NCBI GenBank assembly: GCA_017631795.1
Contig: JAGBSO010000030.1
Span: 62,001 to 126,000, forward strand
Length of the DNA stretch: 64,000 nt
Direction: 5' to 3'
From: Clostridia bacterium
GTDB taxonomy: Bacteria > Bacillota > Clostridia > Oscillospirales > Acutalibacteraceae
Shown: one piece after another, positions 52,286 to 61,023 of the stretch
Position numbering within the stretch: the stretch's first letter is position 1
Layout: every line of letters begins with the position of its first letter
Position numbers and translations under genes: made by a program
The notes under the pieces: generated by a model
The model's input: the letters and a program-made list of their open reading frames with translations, nothing else
Told to the model about the DNA's origin: nothing
The model's database searches: none

Positions 52286-53142
52286 GTATTCTCGAAATCA
52301 AAAATCTTTCCTATAAATACGGTGTAGGCACACCCTTTGAAATCGCAGCTCTTGAAAATATAAATTTTTCTGTTGAAAAAGGTGAAATGGTTGCGATTAT
52401 CGGTCATACAGGCTCAGGCAAATCAACACTTATCCAGCATTTCAATGCTCTTCTCAAGGCTTCTGAAGGTCAGGTGCTCCTTGACGGAAAGGATATAAAC
52501 GAAAGCCGTGAATCTGCACATAAAGCCCGTTTCAGAGTAGGACTTTGTTTTCAGTATCCTGAGTATCAGCTTTTTGAATCAACTGTTTATAAAGATATTG
52601 CTTTCGGTCCGACAAATATGGGGCTTGATAAGACTGAAATAGACAGAAGAGTCAGAAAAGCCGCTGAATTTGTTGGGCTTAAAGAGAGTATGTTTGAAAA
52701 ATCCCCCTTTGATCTTTCAGGCGGTGAAAAAAGACGAGTTGCAATTGCAGGCGTTATGGCAATGGAGCCTGAAGTGCTCATTATGGATGAACCTGCAGCA
52801 GGTCTTGATCCCAGAGGCAGAAAAGTAATTCTTGACCTTATAAAGAATTACCGTGAAAAGACAGGAAGCACGGTTATTATCGTTTCTCATTCAATGGAAG
52901 ATGTTGCTTCCGTTGCAGACAGAATTCTTGTTATGAATAAAGGAAAGATAGCATTCAACGATACCGTTGACGAAGTTTTTTCGCATGAACAGGAGCTTCG
53001 TGAAATGGGATTGAATATTCCTCAGATAACAAAAATCTTTTCTGAACTGAAAAGATACGGCTTTAATCTGAATGCTGCAACATATACAGTTGATGATGCT
53101 GCGGAAGAAATTCTCAGATATCTTCATAAAGGGGGTAACTGA
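52282..53142 (+). CDS. ecfA2: ECF transporter ATPase subunit EcfA2
   Basis: The 286-residue partner ATPase: Walker A GHTGSGKST, Q-loop QYPEYQLF, signature LSGGEKRRVAIAG and Walker B VLIMDEPAAGLDP. The start is TTG at 52282, overlapping the ecfA1 stop by 4 nt, with GGGAGGTG just upstream. EcfA1 and EcfA2 form the heterodimer that grips EcfT. Confidence 0.94.
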   Translation: MSILEIKNLSYKYGVGTPFEIAALENINFSVEKGEMVAIIGHTGSGKSTLIQHFNALLKASEGQVLLDGKDINESRESAHKARFRVGLCFQYPEYQLFESTVYKDIAFGPTNMGLDKTEIDRRVRKAAEFVGLKESMFEKSPFDLSGGEKRRVAIAGVMAMEPEVLIMDEPAAGLDPRGRKVILDLIKNYREKTGSTVIIVSHSMEDVASVADRILVMNKGKIAFNDTVDEVFSHEQELREMGLNIPQITKIFSELKRYGFNLNAATYTVDDAAEEILRYLHKGGN

Positions 53143-53144
53143 TT

Positions 53145-53960
53145 ATGATAAAAGATATTACAATCGGTCAGTATTTCCCCGGTGAATCATTTATTCACAA
53201 ACTTGACGCAAGAGCAAAACTTATCGTTGTGTTTCTTTCACTTGTTGAGATTTTCCTTTGCAAAAACTTTTTATCTCTTGCGGTTGTGGTAATCTTTGCA
53301 ATTGCATCTGTTGCAATTTCAAAGATCTCATTCAAAGTTGTTCTCAAGGGAATGAAGATGATTTATTTCATCATTGTTCTCACTTCGGTACTTCAGATTT
53401 TTTATAACGATGAAGGAACAGTTCTTCTCGACTGGTGGAAATTAAAAATTACCACGGGCGGTATATTTACAGCTATATTTATGGCAGTCAGAATTATCTG
53501 CCTTATTCTTGTCAGTTCACTTCTGACATACACAACATCACCTACAACGCTGACCGACGGTATTTCAAGACTTCTGTCACCTCTTAACAAGATAAAAATC
53601 CCCGTTGACACTCTTGCAATGATGATGACAATTGCATTGAGATTTATTCCTACGCTTATCGAAGAAATCGACAAGATTATGAATGCTCAGAAAGCAAGAG
53701 GAGCAGATATTGATTCAGGTAATCTTATTCAGCGTGCAAAGGCTCTTGTGCCTATATTTATTCCGCTGTTTGTCAATTCATTCAGAAGAGCATACGAACT
53801 CGCATTTGCAATGGAATGCAGATGTTATAACGGAAACAAAAAAAGAACAAGAATGAAGCAGATGAAATTTTCGTGGCGAGATGCAGTTTCATTTGTTGTA
53901 ATTGCAGTAATGCTTGCCGGTATCATTCTTCTCAATTACTTTTTCGGAGCTGTTATTTGA
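53145..53960 (+). CDS. ecfT: ECF transporter transmembrane subunit EcfT
   Basis: A 271-residue membrane subunit linking the ATPases to S components. Several N-terminal hydrophobic helices come first, then the coupling-helix motifs with Ala-Arg-Gly signatures: the visible one is MNAQKARGAD near residue 180, with a later FAMECRCYNG. A final helix ends the protein. It starts 3 nt after ecfA2 and overlaps truA by one base. Confidence 0.94.
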   Translation: MIKDITIGQYFPGESFIHKLDARAKLIVVFLSLVEIFLCKNFLSLAVVVIFAIASVAISKISFKVVLKGMKMIYFIIVLTSVLQIFYNDEGTVLLDWWKLKITTGGIFTAIFMAVRIICLILVSSLLTYTTSPTTLTDGISRLLSPLNKIKIPVDTLAMMMTIALRFIPTLIEEIDKIMNAQKARGADIDSGNLIQRAKALVPIFIPLFVNSFRRAYELAFAMECRCYNGNKKRTRMKQMKFSWRDAVSFVVIAVMLAGIILLNYFFGAVI

Positions 53961-54694
53961 TGCGTAATTTGCGATTATGGCTAAAATATAACGGAACAGC
54001 ATATCACGGCTGGCAGATTCAGGACAATGCAGACACTGTTCAGGGACAGCTTGAATCAGCAATTGAAAAAATTTTCTGTGAAAAAATATCAGTCAACGGT
54101 TGTTCAAGAACTGATGCGGGGGTTCATGCAAATGAATTCTGCTGTAATTTCAGAACAGAAAATCCGATGCCGTGTGCAACAGTTGTCAGAGCGCTTAATG
54201 CAAAATTACCGCTTGATATCGTTGTTCTCAAATGTGAAGAAGTACCTTTTGAATTCCATGCAAGATTCGATACAAAATCAAAAGAGTATATTTATAAAAT
54301 CTGGAACAGCGAACTGAGAAATCCTTTTCTGCTTGATACAGTTTTTCAATATAAATATAAGCTTGACGAAACAAAATTGAATAAGGCTGCAAAAGATTTC
54401 ATAGGTACTTATGACTTCGGCGCATTCTGTGCTTCAGGAAGTTCTGTGCAGGATACAGTCAGAACAGTTTTTGATGCTTCTGTTTCGCGTGAAGGTGATA
54501 TGGTTGTTTTCAGAGTATCAGGAGACGGATTTCTTTACAACATGGTCCGTATTATGGTCGGTACTCTCATTTATATAAATGAAGGAAAAATAAAAGAAGA
54601 TGATATAAAAAATATCATTCTTTCTCTTGACAGAAATAAAGCGGGTAAAACCGTTTCTCCTGAGGGATTATACCTCAATAAAGTAAATTATTAA
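53960..54694 (+). CDS. truA: tRNA pseudouridine(38-40) synthase
   Basis: A 244-residue enzyme that modifies the anticodon stem. The catalytic Asp is in CSRTDAGVHA (near residue 52). The N-terminal WLKYNGTAYHGWQIQ and the C-terminal GDGFLYNMVRIMVGTL are family signatures. The start is ATG at 53960, overlapping the ecfT stop as TGATG; a longer open frame inside ecfT is ignored. Confidence 0.95.
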   Translation: MRNLRLWLKYNGTAYHGWQIQDNADTVQGQLESAIEKIFCEKISVNGCSRTDAGVHANEFCCNFRTENPMPCATVVRALNAKLPLDIVVLKCEEVPFEFHARFDTKSKEYIYKIWNSELRNPFLLDTVFQYKYKLDETKLNKAAKDFIGTYDFGAFCASGSSVQDTVRTVFDASVSREGDMVVFRVSGDGFLYNMVRIMVGTLIYINEGKIKEDDIKNIILSLDRNKAGKTVSPEGLYLNKVNY

Positions 54695-54707
54695 GGCGGT
54701 GATCTGA

Positions 54708-56027
54708 GTGAAAGATGAAGAAAAAAAGCCCGAACTTCATGTTGTCGGTGAAGATGAAAACCCTATAACAGAGATTCCCGATGACTCAAAAGATAAGCGT
54801 AATGATGAACGTAAGCGTAAAGCTGCACGTTTTCTTAAAAAAATCGATTCAAGCCGGGTGAAAAATACAGCCAGACTGTCACCGGTTGCATATGCTGTTA
54901 TAATTGTGCTTATATTTGTATTTGTGTATGTGATTGCAGATCTCTGTTCCGGCGGTTTTCTGTATACTGCAAACGGACGTTTTGTGTCATTCTTAACGAA
55001 AAATTCTTCACAGGAATTTTCTGTTGAAACAAATGCAGATACAATATATGATTTTGAATCCTACGGAAACGGATTTGTCATGCTTACAGAAAACGGCATT
55101 ACATATGTAAAAAAATCCGGTAATGTATCATCATCTCAACAATTGACATACAGTTCTCCGTCTCTCGAAATCAACGATGACAGGGTAGTTGTTTATGACC
55201 GTGGAAACAACTCATATCTGTTGATGAGAAATGAAAATATATATTCTCAGCAGAAAACAGATGAACGGATCATAGATTTTGCTTTGAGTTCAAAGGATAA
55301 CTATGCAATTGCGGTAAGAGATAAAAATTCAAAATCTGTTCTTTACGGAATGGATGCTAAAGGTAAAGTCATTTTTCAGTGGAATTGTCCTCATGGTTAT
55401 ATAACAGATGTTGTAATAACATCTTCCGGTGGTAAGGTTGCTGTTACAGTTCTGAATGCAGAAAATGCCGTATTGGGCTCTACTGTATATGTGCTTGATT
55501 TTGAATATGATTCTGCATATGCTCAGTTTGATTATAAAAACGAAACTGTACTCGGAACAAAATTTATCACAAACAAAAAAATTCAGGTTGTAACTGACAA
55601 AAATGTTTATCTGATATCAGGAAAAGATCAGAAGATTGTGTATGAATACGGCACCGCAGATATCTGCTTCAGTGATTTTGGTGAAAAATATTCGGCAGTT
55701 ATAACAAAAGATTACAGTCACGATGATTATTATCTTCTTTCACTGTTTTCAAAAACAGGTAAATTAAAATACTCTGTTCCCGTAAACGGAAAAGTCCGCG
55801 GATTGTCCGTTTCTGATAAGAGCGTTTCTGTATTGTTTGCAGATAAAACCGAAACATATTCAAAATGGGGTAAACTTGTAGGTTCTGCAGAGGAAATCAA
55901 TCATTTTGATGATATTGTACTTAACGGTAATTATATGTATGTTCTTTCCGCTGATACAGTTCTCAGGTATCCGGCATATGGCAGTGTCTCGGATAGTGAA
56001 ACTGTAATTGAAGAAGAAACAAGATAA
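54708..56027 (+). CDS. DUF5711-like membrane protein with beta-propeller-like ectodomain
   Basis: A 439-residue protein starting at GTG 54708 (GGCGGTGAT upstream). The first ~60 residues are charged and cytoplasmic, one transmembrane helix lies at about 64-85 (AVIIVLIFVFVYVIADLC), and the rest consists of repeating short beta-strand units with Gly/Asp turns, like a WD/PQQ-type propeller. It matches what I know of DUF5711 proteins, found beside CvpA in Clostridia. No catalytic motif is visible; the function is unknown. Confidence 0.72.
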   Translation: MKDEEKKPELHVVGEDENPITEIPDDSKDKRNDERKRKAARFLKKIDSSRVKNTARLSPVAYAVIIVLIFVFVYVIADLCSGGFLYTANGRFVSFLTKNSSQEFSVETNADTIYDFESYGNGFVMLTENGITYVKKSGNVSSSQQLTYSSPSLEINDDRVVVYDRGNNSYLLMRNENIYSQQKTDERIIDFALSSKDNYAIAVRDKNSKSVLYGMDAKGKVIFQWNCPHGYITDVVITSSGGKVAVTVLNAENAVLGSTVYVLDFEYDSAYAQFDYKNETVLGTKFITNKKIQVVTDKNVYLISGKDQKIVYEYGTADICFSDFGEKYSAVITKDYSHDDYYLLSLFSKTGKLKYSVPVNGKVRGLSVSDKSVSVLFADKTETYSKWGKLVGSAEEINHFDDIVLNGNYMYVLSADTVLRYPAYGSVSDSETVIEEETR

Positions 56028-56039
56028 CGGAGGCAACTG

Positions 56040-56711
56040 ATGAATTATATAATTGACATTATTCTTGTGCTTCTTATTGCACTCATAGCATTCCTCGGCT
56101 CAAAAAGAGGATTTATACTGACAGTTTTTGATCTTTTTTCAGGCATAGCATCTGTAGTTATTGCGAAACTTACTGCACCGTATGCAGCAGATTTTATTTA
56201 TGACAAGATAGCTAAAGAAACAGTAATTGCGTTTCTGGAAGAAAAATACAATGCTGTGGGAAATGCAATGACAGATGCTGCCAGCTCTGTTTTCGGATTC
56301 CTTCCCGACGGCATATATGCTTTTGCTTCAAAAACAGGATTGCTTGACCCTTCGGCAATGGCACAGGATGTTCTTTCAAAAATTACAACTGTTGCCGAAA
56401 TTGAATCAAACATCGTAAAACCCGTAGTGACTGCAGTTATCAATATTATCTGTTTTGCTGTGATTGCTTTTGCAGGTGCAGTCATACTTAAGATTGTAGG
56501 CAAACTGATTTCGGATATATTGTCAAAGATAAAAATTATCGAAAAATTCAACGCTCTTCTCGGCGGTGTTGCCGGAGTTCTCAAGGGTGTTATTTATGTT
56601 TTTGTAATCGCAGTAATCCTTTGCATAGTTTCTTTTGCTTCTGAAACAATTGCAACTTATACTGCAGATTCATATATCTGTTCTTTTGCTTCACAACTTA
56701 TAGGTATATAA
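56040..56711 (+). CDS. CvpA family membrane protein
   Basis: A 223-residue protein with about four transmembrane segments. The N-terminal YIIDIILVLLIALIAFLGSKRGFILTVFD pattern (helix, then GxxRG) is the CvpA signature. A second helix pair lies near 125-155 and 175-200. CvpA proteins relate to colicin V production in E. coli and to cell-surface or septal functions elsewhere. The gene is 12 nt after the DUF5711-like gene, suggesting a complex. Confidence 0.85.
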   Translation: MNYIIDIILVLLIALIAFLGSKRGFILTVFDLFSGIASVVIAKLTAPYAADFIYDKIAKETVIAFLEEKYNAVGNAMTDAASSVFGFLPDGIYAFASKTGLLDPSAMAQDVLSKITTVAEIESNIVKPVVTAVINIICFAVIAFAGAVILKIVGKLISDILSKIKIIEKFNALLGGVAGVLKGVIYVFVIAVILCIVSFASETIATYTADSYICSFASQLIGI

Positions 56712-56726
56712 AAGGATTGAATTGTT

Positions 56727-57365
56727 ATGAAAGAAAAATTAGCCTATTACTTCAAAGATTGGAAAACAATTCCTAATTATATTTCATTTGTAAGAATTTT
56801 GCTTATTCCTGTATTTGCAGTATTGTTTTATAAGGACTATACAATTGCTGCATTTGTTATTCTTGCGTTGTCAGGCCTCTCTGATATGGTAGACGGAAAA
56901 ATCGCAAGAAAGCTCAATCAGATCAGTAATCTCGGTAAAATGCTTGACCCGATTGCAGATAAGCTTACAGTTTTTGCAATTGCAATTATATTGTTCCTTA
57001 AATTCAATCAGGCAGAGAATGAATCACTGAAAGCTTTTTCCTGGGTATTTCTTCTTTTTATCATAAAAGATATAATAATGCTTGGTTTCGGTCTGTTTAT
57101 GATTCTTCTCGGTATGCATCCTGTTGCAGCAGAGATTTACGGAAAAATAGCAACTCTTGCATTTTATTCTGTAATGGCTCTTATCATGGCAATCGGTCCT
57201 GAAGTGGGCGCATTCCGCAATTATATTGTTTTGCCGGATACTGTCATGATTATTCTTGTTGTTATTTCAGTAATTCTTACCTTTATGGCATTTTTCAGTT
57301 ATATTCCTGATGTTGTAAGACAGTGTGCAAAGCGCTTTGAGTGGGGTAAGTATAAAAATAAATAA
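56727..57365 (+). CDS. pgsA: CDP-alcohol phosphatidyltransferase, probable PgsA
   Basis: A 212-residue integral membrane enzyme transferring a phosphatidyl group from CDP-diacylglycerol, probably to glycerol-3-phosphate. The active site is fully present: DMVDGKIARKLNQISNLGKMLDPIADK, i.e. D-G-A-R-G-D-D spacing. The N-terminus (NWKTIPNYISFVRILLIPVF) is like PgsA. A cardiolipin-synthase-like CDP-alcohol enzyme cannot be excluded. Confidence 0.87.
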   Translation: MKEKLAYYFKDWKTIPNYISFVRILLIPVFAVLFYKDYTIAAFVILALSGLSDMVDGKIARKLNQISNLGKMLDPIADKLTVFAIAIILFLKFNQAENESLKAFSWVFLLFIIKDIIMLGFGLFMILLGMHPVAAEIYGKIATLAFYSVMALIMAIGPEVGAFRNYIVLPDTVMIILVVISVILTFMAFFSYIPDVVRQCAKRFEWGKYKNK

Positions 57366-57422
57366 AAACGCTAATAAATATAATATGTATAACATATAAA
57401 ATTTTCGGAAGGTAATGTTTGG

Positions 57423-59165
57423 ATGTTGAATTTCAGAAAACCTGAGATAAAAGACAGGGAATGGATAAACAATTGCATAAATGAAGGCGAAACAGACGGT
57501 TGTTGTTACAGCTTCGGAAATCTTATTGCCTGGGGTGATTCATATTTCCTTGAGATTGCAGAATTTGAAGGAATGTGTCTTATGCGAAGTAATAGCCCCA
57601 AAGGGACTTCATATGCTTTTCCTGCAGGTAAAGGTGATATAAAAAAAGCTATGCTTGCAATTATGGATGAAGCCCGTGAAAACGGTCAATTGTTCCGTAT
57701 GCATCATGTTCTTGAACAAAACATTGCAACCCTTAATGAACTGTTCCCCGGAATGTTTGATTTCAGATTTAACAGACATTTATCGGAGTATGTGTATTCT
57801 GTAAAAAACATGGCTGAATTGCCCGGAAAGAAATTTCATGGAAAAAAAGGTCATGTGAATGCATTTTTCAGAAAACATACAGATGTGTATTGTGATCCTG
57901 TTACTGAAGATAATGTTCACATCTGCCTTGAAATTGCAGACAGCTGGCGTTCAGACAGGGATGATGAAGCAGGGGAGCTGCAGAGTGAGTATAATGCTCT
58001 TGAAAAATCAGTCAGACATTTCAAAGCACTCGGGCTGATGGGGGCAATTCTCTATGCAGACGGTAAACCGGTTGCATTTACATTGGGTGAACCGATTAAA
58101 AATAATACCTTCTGCACACATTATGAAAAGACAATTCCCGAATACAGGGATGCGTTTCCCGTTATCAATAACGGTTTTACAAAACTTATGCTTCTTTCCT
58201 ATGATTATGTGAACAGGGAGGAGGACACAGGCTCAGAAGGTCTGAGAAAAGCCAAGTTGTCCTATTATCCTGAATTCCTTCTTAACAAATATACAGCAAG
58301 TTTGAAAAATGACCCTGCAAGAAAATACAGTGCCGAAGAATCCGACTACCCGGAGCTTAAAGCTTTATGGAAAACAGTTTTCGGTGACAGTGATGCTGTT
58401 CTTGATGCATTTTTTGAAAACACTGTAAAATCCGAAAATATTTATGCATTCCGCAAGGATGGAAAAATTGTTTCTGCATTCTATCTTATAGATTCAACTT
58501 TGATTGAAAATAATAAAACATTCTCAGCGAAATATCTTTATGCTGCAGCAACATTACCCGAATACCGCAAACAGGGTATAATGAGTGAAATGATAAAATA
58601 TGCTGCGGATATTCTGAAGATAAAAGGCACTGATATTCTGTTTTTATATCCTGCTGATGAAAAACTCTATGAGTATTACGGTAATCTCGGCTTTGTTTCT
58701 CAGTTCAGAGAACGGTTTTATAAAATAGAAAAAACAGAAATCGAAAAATATAAAGGCAACAGATATTTCAATACTGCATTATCTTACGAAAAAATGAGGG
58801 ATAATATTCCGTCTGAAAGTTATATTAAGTTTGATTCTGCTTATCTTGATTTTTCGAGATTCTGTGCAGTCAGATACGGTTTTGAAATATGTGCTGTTTT
58901 TGATGATGAAGATAAGGTCTTTGTCATCGGTAATAAGAAAGACGGACATGTTGTTATTGATGAAGCTGTTTCTGCAGACGGAAATTATGAACACATACTC
59001 TCAGTGATTGCTGATATTGAATGTGACTCATACATTTTAAAAACTCCTGTATGTATAGAACTTGCAGGATTTAATGATGAAATAAAAAAATCAGGAATGA
59101 TGTTGACTCTGAGTGACAATGTTCCTGAAGACGAAAATATATATTTAGGACAACCTTGTATGTAG
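57423..59165 (+). CDS. DUF2156-GNAT fusion protein
   Basis: A 580-residue protein joining two acyltransferase-like units. Residues 1-290 are a DUF2156 domain (related to the catalytic part of lysyl-phosphatidylglycerol synthases), with FSFGN-like and HYEKTIPEYRDAFPVINNGF, and LRKAKLSYYPEFLL at the end. Residues ~300-430 are a GNAT domain with the acetyl-CoA loop ATLPEYRKQGIMSEMI and YEYYGNLGF. The remaining ~150 residues resemble no domain I recognise. It lacks the membrane helices of MprF, so it probably acts in the cytoplasm. It follows pgsA, which hints at lipid or aminoacyl transfer. Confidence 0.8.
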   Translation: MLNFRKPEIKDREWINNCINEGETDGCCYSFGNLIAWGDSYFLEIAEFEGMCLMRSNSPKGTSYAFPAGKGDIKKAMLAIMDEARENGQLFRMHHVLEQNIATLNELFPGMFDFRFNRHLSEYVYSVKNMAELPGKKFHGKKGHVNAFFRKHTDVYCDPVTEDNVHICLEIADSWRSDRDDEAGELQSEYNALEKSVRHFKALGLMGAILYADGKPVAFTLGEPIKNNTFCTHYEKTIPEYRDAFPVINNGFTKLMLLSYDYVNREEDTGSEGLRKAKLSYYPEFLLNKYTASLKNDPARKYSAEESDYPELKALWKTVFGDSDAVLDAFFENTVKSENIYAFRKDGKIVSAFYLIDSTLIENNKTFSAKYLYAAATLPEYRKQGIMSEMIKYAADILKIKGTDILFLYPADEKLYEYYGNLGFVSQFRERFYKIEKTEIEKYKGNRYFNTALSYEKMRDNIPSESYIKFDSAYLDFSRFCAVRYGFEICAVFDDEDKVFVIGNKKDGHVVIDEAVSADGNYEHILSVIADIECDSYILKTPVCIELAGFNDEIKKSGMMLTLSDNVPEDENIYLGQPCM

Positions 59166-59178
59166 AAAGGAGCAAATT

Positions 59179-59724
59179 ATGGTTTATGTTTTTTTAGCAG
59201 ACGGGTTTGAAGAAGTTGAAGCTCTGACTCCGGTTGATTATGTAAGAAGAGCAGGAAAAAATGTTGTGACAGTCGGTGTTACGGGAAAAACCGTAACAGG
59301 AGCTCATAATATTCCTGTTTTATGTGATATATCAATAGATGAGTTCAATATAGGATTTGATGATGAGGGAATTGTTCTTCCCGGCGGAATGCCCGGAACG
59401 ATCAAACTTGAAAATTCAGAAAAGGTTCAGTCCGCAATTGACTTTTGTGCAGAAAACAATAAAATGATTGCTGCGATATGCGCAGCACCGTCAATTCTCG
59501 GTCATAAGAAACTGCTTGACGGTAAAAATGCAATTTGTTTCCCCGGTTTTGAAAATGATCTTTACGGAGCATTTATATCCGATAGATATGCTGTAACAGA
59601 CGGTAATATTATTACAGCTAAAGGCGCAGGTTCAGCAAGTGAATTTTCGTTTGAAATAATCAGATATCTGTGTGGCGAAGAAAAAGCACAGGAAGTAAAA
59701 TCAACCGTACAGACTTGCTATTAA
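59179..59724 (+). CDS. DJ-1/PfpI family protein
   Basis: A 181-residue protein of the DJ-1/YajL group. The nucleophile elbow is C101 in AAICAAPSILG, with a Glu in GFEEVEALTP near the N-terminus, and the loop VLPGGMPG. Relatives have been described as oxidative-stress chaperones, glyoxalases or deglycases; the sequence does not decide. AAAGGAG precedes the ATG. Confidence 0.9.
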   Translation: MVYVFLADGFEEVEALTPVDYVRRAGKNVVTVGVTGKTVTGAHNIPVLCDISIDEFNIGFDDEGIVLPGGMPGTIKLENSEKVQSAIDFCAENNKMIAAICAAPSILGHKKLLDGKNAICFPGFENDLYGAFISDRYAVTDGNIITAKGAGSASEFSFEIIRYLCGEEKAQEVKSTVQTCY

Positions 59725-59745
59725 TTACAGAAAGGATTAATAAAT

Positions 59746-60954
59746 ATGAACAATCCGAGAAATGCCAATAATAATGTAAATAGTAAAGCGAATCAGGGCA
59801 AACGTCCTTCACGAGCTCCTAATACCACTGAAAAACCAATAGAAATGTCGCCGGAATTACGTAAATATGAGAAAAGAAAAGCTGCACAGCGAAAAATGGT
59901 TCTGAATAATATCAGACGTGTTGTTATAATAATGGCTGTTGTTATAGCTATTTCTGCGACAATTGCATTTTTTGTCATTTCATGTGTAAATGATATCCTT
60001 GCAATTCATGTCAGCCCGAAACGAGATGTTGAAGTTTCTGTTGTTATTACTGAAAACATGGGAACGGATGATGTAATTGATGCTCTTTCCGATGCAGGTG
60101 TAATCAACAATGCGTGGTTCTGCAAACTGGCTGCAAAGATTATCGGTTATTCTGACGAGGGATACATACCCAGAACTTATGATTTCAAACCGTCGATGGG
60201 TCTTGAAAATATGCTTAATGAAATAAAGGATAAGACTTCAGATACAGCAAAAACTGTAACACTGACATTCCCTGAAGGTTATACTGTGGACCAGATTATT
60301 GCAATGCTTGTAGAAAATAATGTTTGTTCGCGCGAAAACTTTATTTCAGCTATGACTGCTACAGATTTTTCAAAAGATTTTGATTTCCTTGAGTCACTTA
60401 CTAAGGTTGAAAGCAGATATATGCTCCTTGAAGGTTTTCTGTTCCCCGATACTTATGAATTTTATATCGGTGAAGATCCCGAAAGTGTTATAAAGAAGTT
60501 CCTTGGCAACTTTGACAGAAAATGGACAGACAGTTATTCTGAACTTGCAGAAGCAAGAGGTATGACAGTTGACCAGATAATAAAACTTGCTTCAATCGTT
60601 GAAAAAGAAGCTGTAGGTGCAGATATGCCCGTTGTAGGTTCAATCCTGTTCAACAGAATTGATGCAAATATGCGTCTTGAATGTGACTCAACAAGCATTT
60701 ATATGCGAAATAATCTTGCAGGGCTTTCTGAAGAAGATATTGCAGCGTATGATGCACTTTATGACACATATTCATGTTATTCACTTCCTGTTGGTGCTAT
60801 ATGTAATCCCGGTATTGACGCTATAGATGCTGTTCTTAATGCACCTGATACAGGTTATTACTACTTTATCCATGACAGAAATAATGAGTTCCATGTTGCA
60901 AAATCTCTGTCTGAGCAGGAATACAACATCAGAACTTACGGTCTTGCACAATAA
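59746..60954 (+). CDS. mltG: Endolytic murein transglycosylase MltG
   Basis: A 402-residue membrane-anchored lytic transglycosylase that cleaves nascent peptidoglycan strands. A basic, Asn-rich cytoplasmic tail of ~57 residues precedes a transmembrane helix (about 58-82). A LysM-like region (VSVVITENMGTDDVIDAL) and the YceG catalytic domain follow, with the catalytic Glu at 286 in ASIVEKEA and the downstream SIYMRNN and PGIDAIDAVLNA motifs. Confidence 0.93.
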   Translation: MNNPRNANNNVNSKANQGKRPSRAPNTTEKPIEMSPELRKYEKRKAAQRKMVLNNIRRVVIIMAVVIAISATIAFFVISCVNDILAIHVSPKRDVEVSVVITENMGTDDVIDALSDAGVINNAWFCKLAAKIIGYSDEGYIPRTYDFKPSMGLENMLNEIKDKTSDTAKTVTLTFPEGYTVDQIIAMLVENNVCSRENFISAMTATDFSKDFDFLESLTKVESRYMLLEGFLFPDTYEFYIGEDPESVIKKFLGNFDRKWTDSYSELAEARGMTVDQIIKLASIVEKEAVGADMPVVGSILFNRIDANMRLECDSTSIYMRNNLAGLSEEDIAAYDALYDTYSCYSLPVGAICNPGIDAIDAVLNAPDTGYYYFIHDRNNEFHVAKSLSEQEYNIRTYGLAQ

Positions 60955-60956
60955 TG

Positions 60957-60985
60957 TTGACAAACATATTTGTAAATGATATAAT
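60957..60985 (+). promoter_or_regulatory. Consensus promoter of the secreted EEP hydrolase
   Basis: TTGACA (60957-60962), 17 nt ending TGA, TATAAT (60980-60985): both boxes are perfect and the -10 is extended. It is the strongest-looking promoter in the window and begins just after the mltG stop codon. Confidence 0.85.
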
Positions 60986-61023
60986 TAATCATAAATGAAA
61001 ATTATGTAAAAAGGGTGATTTAA

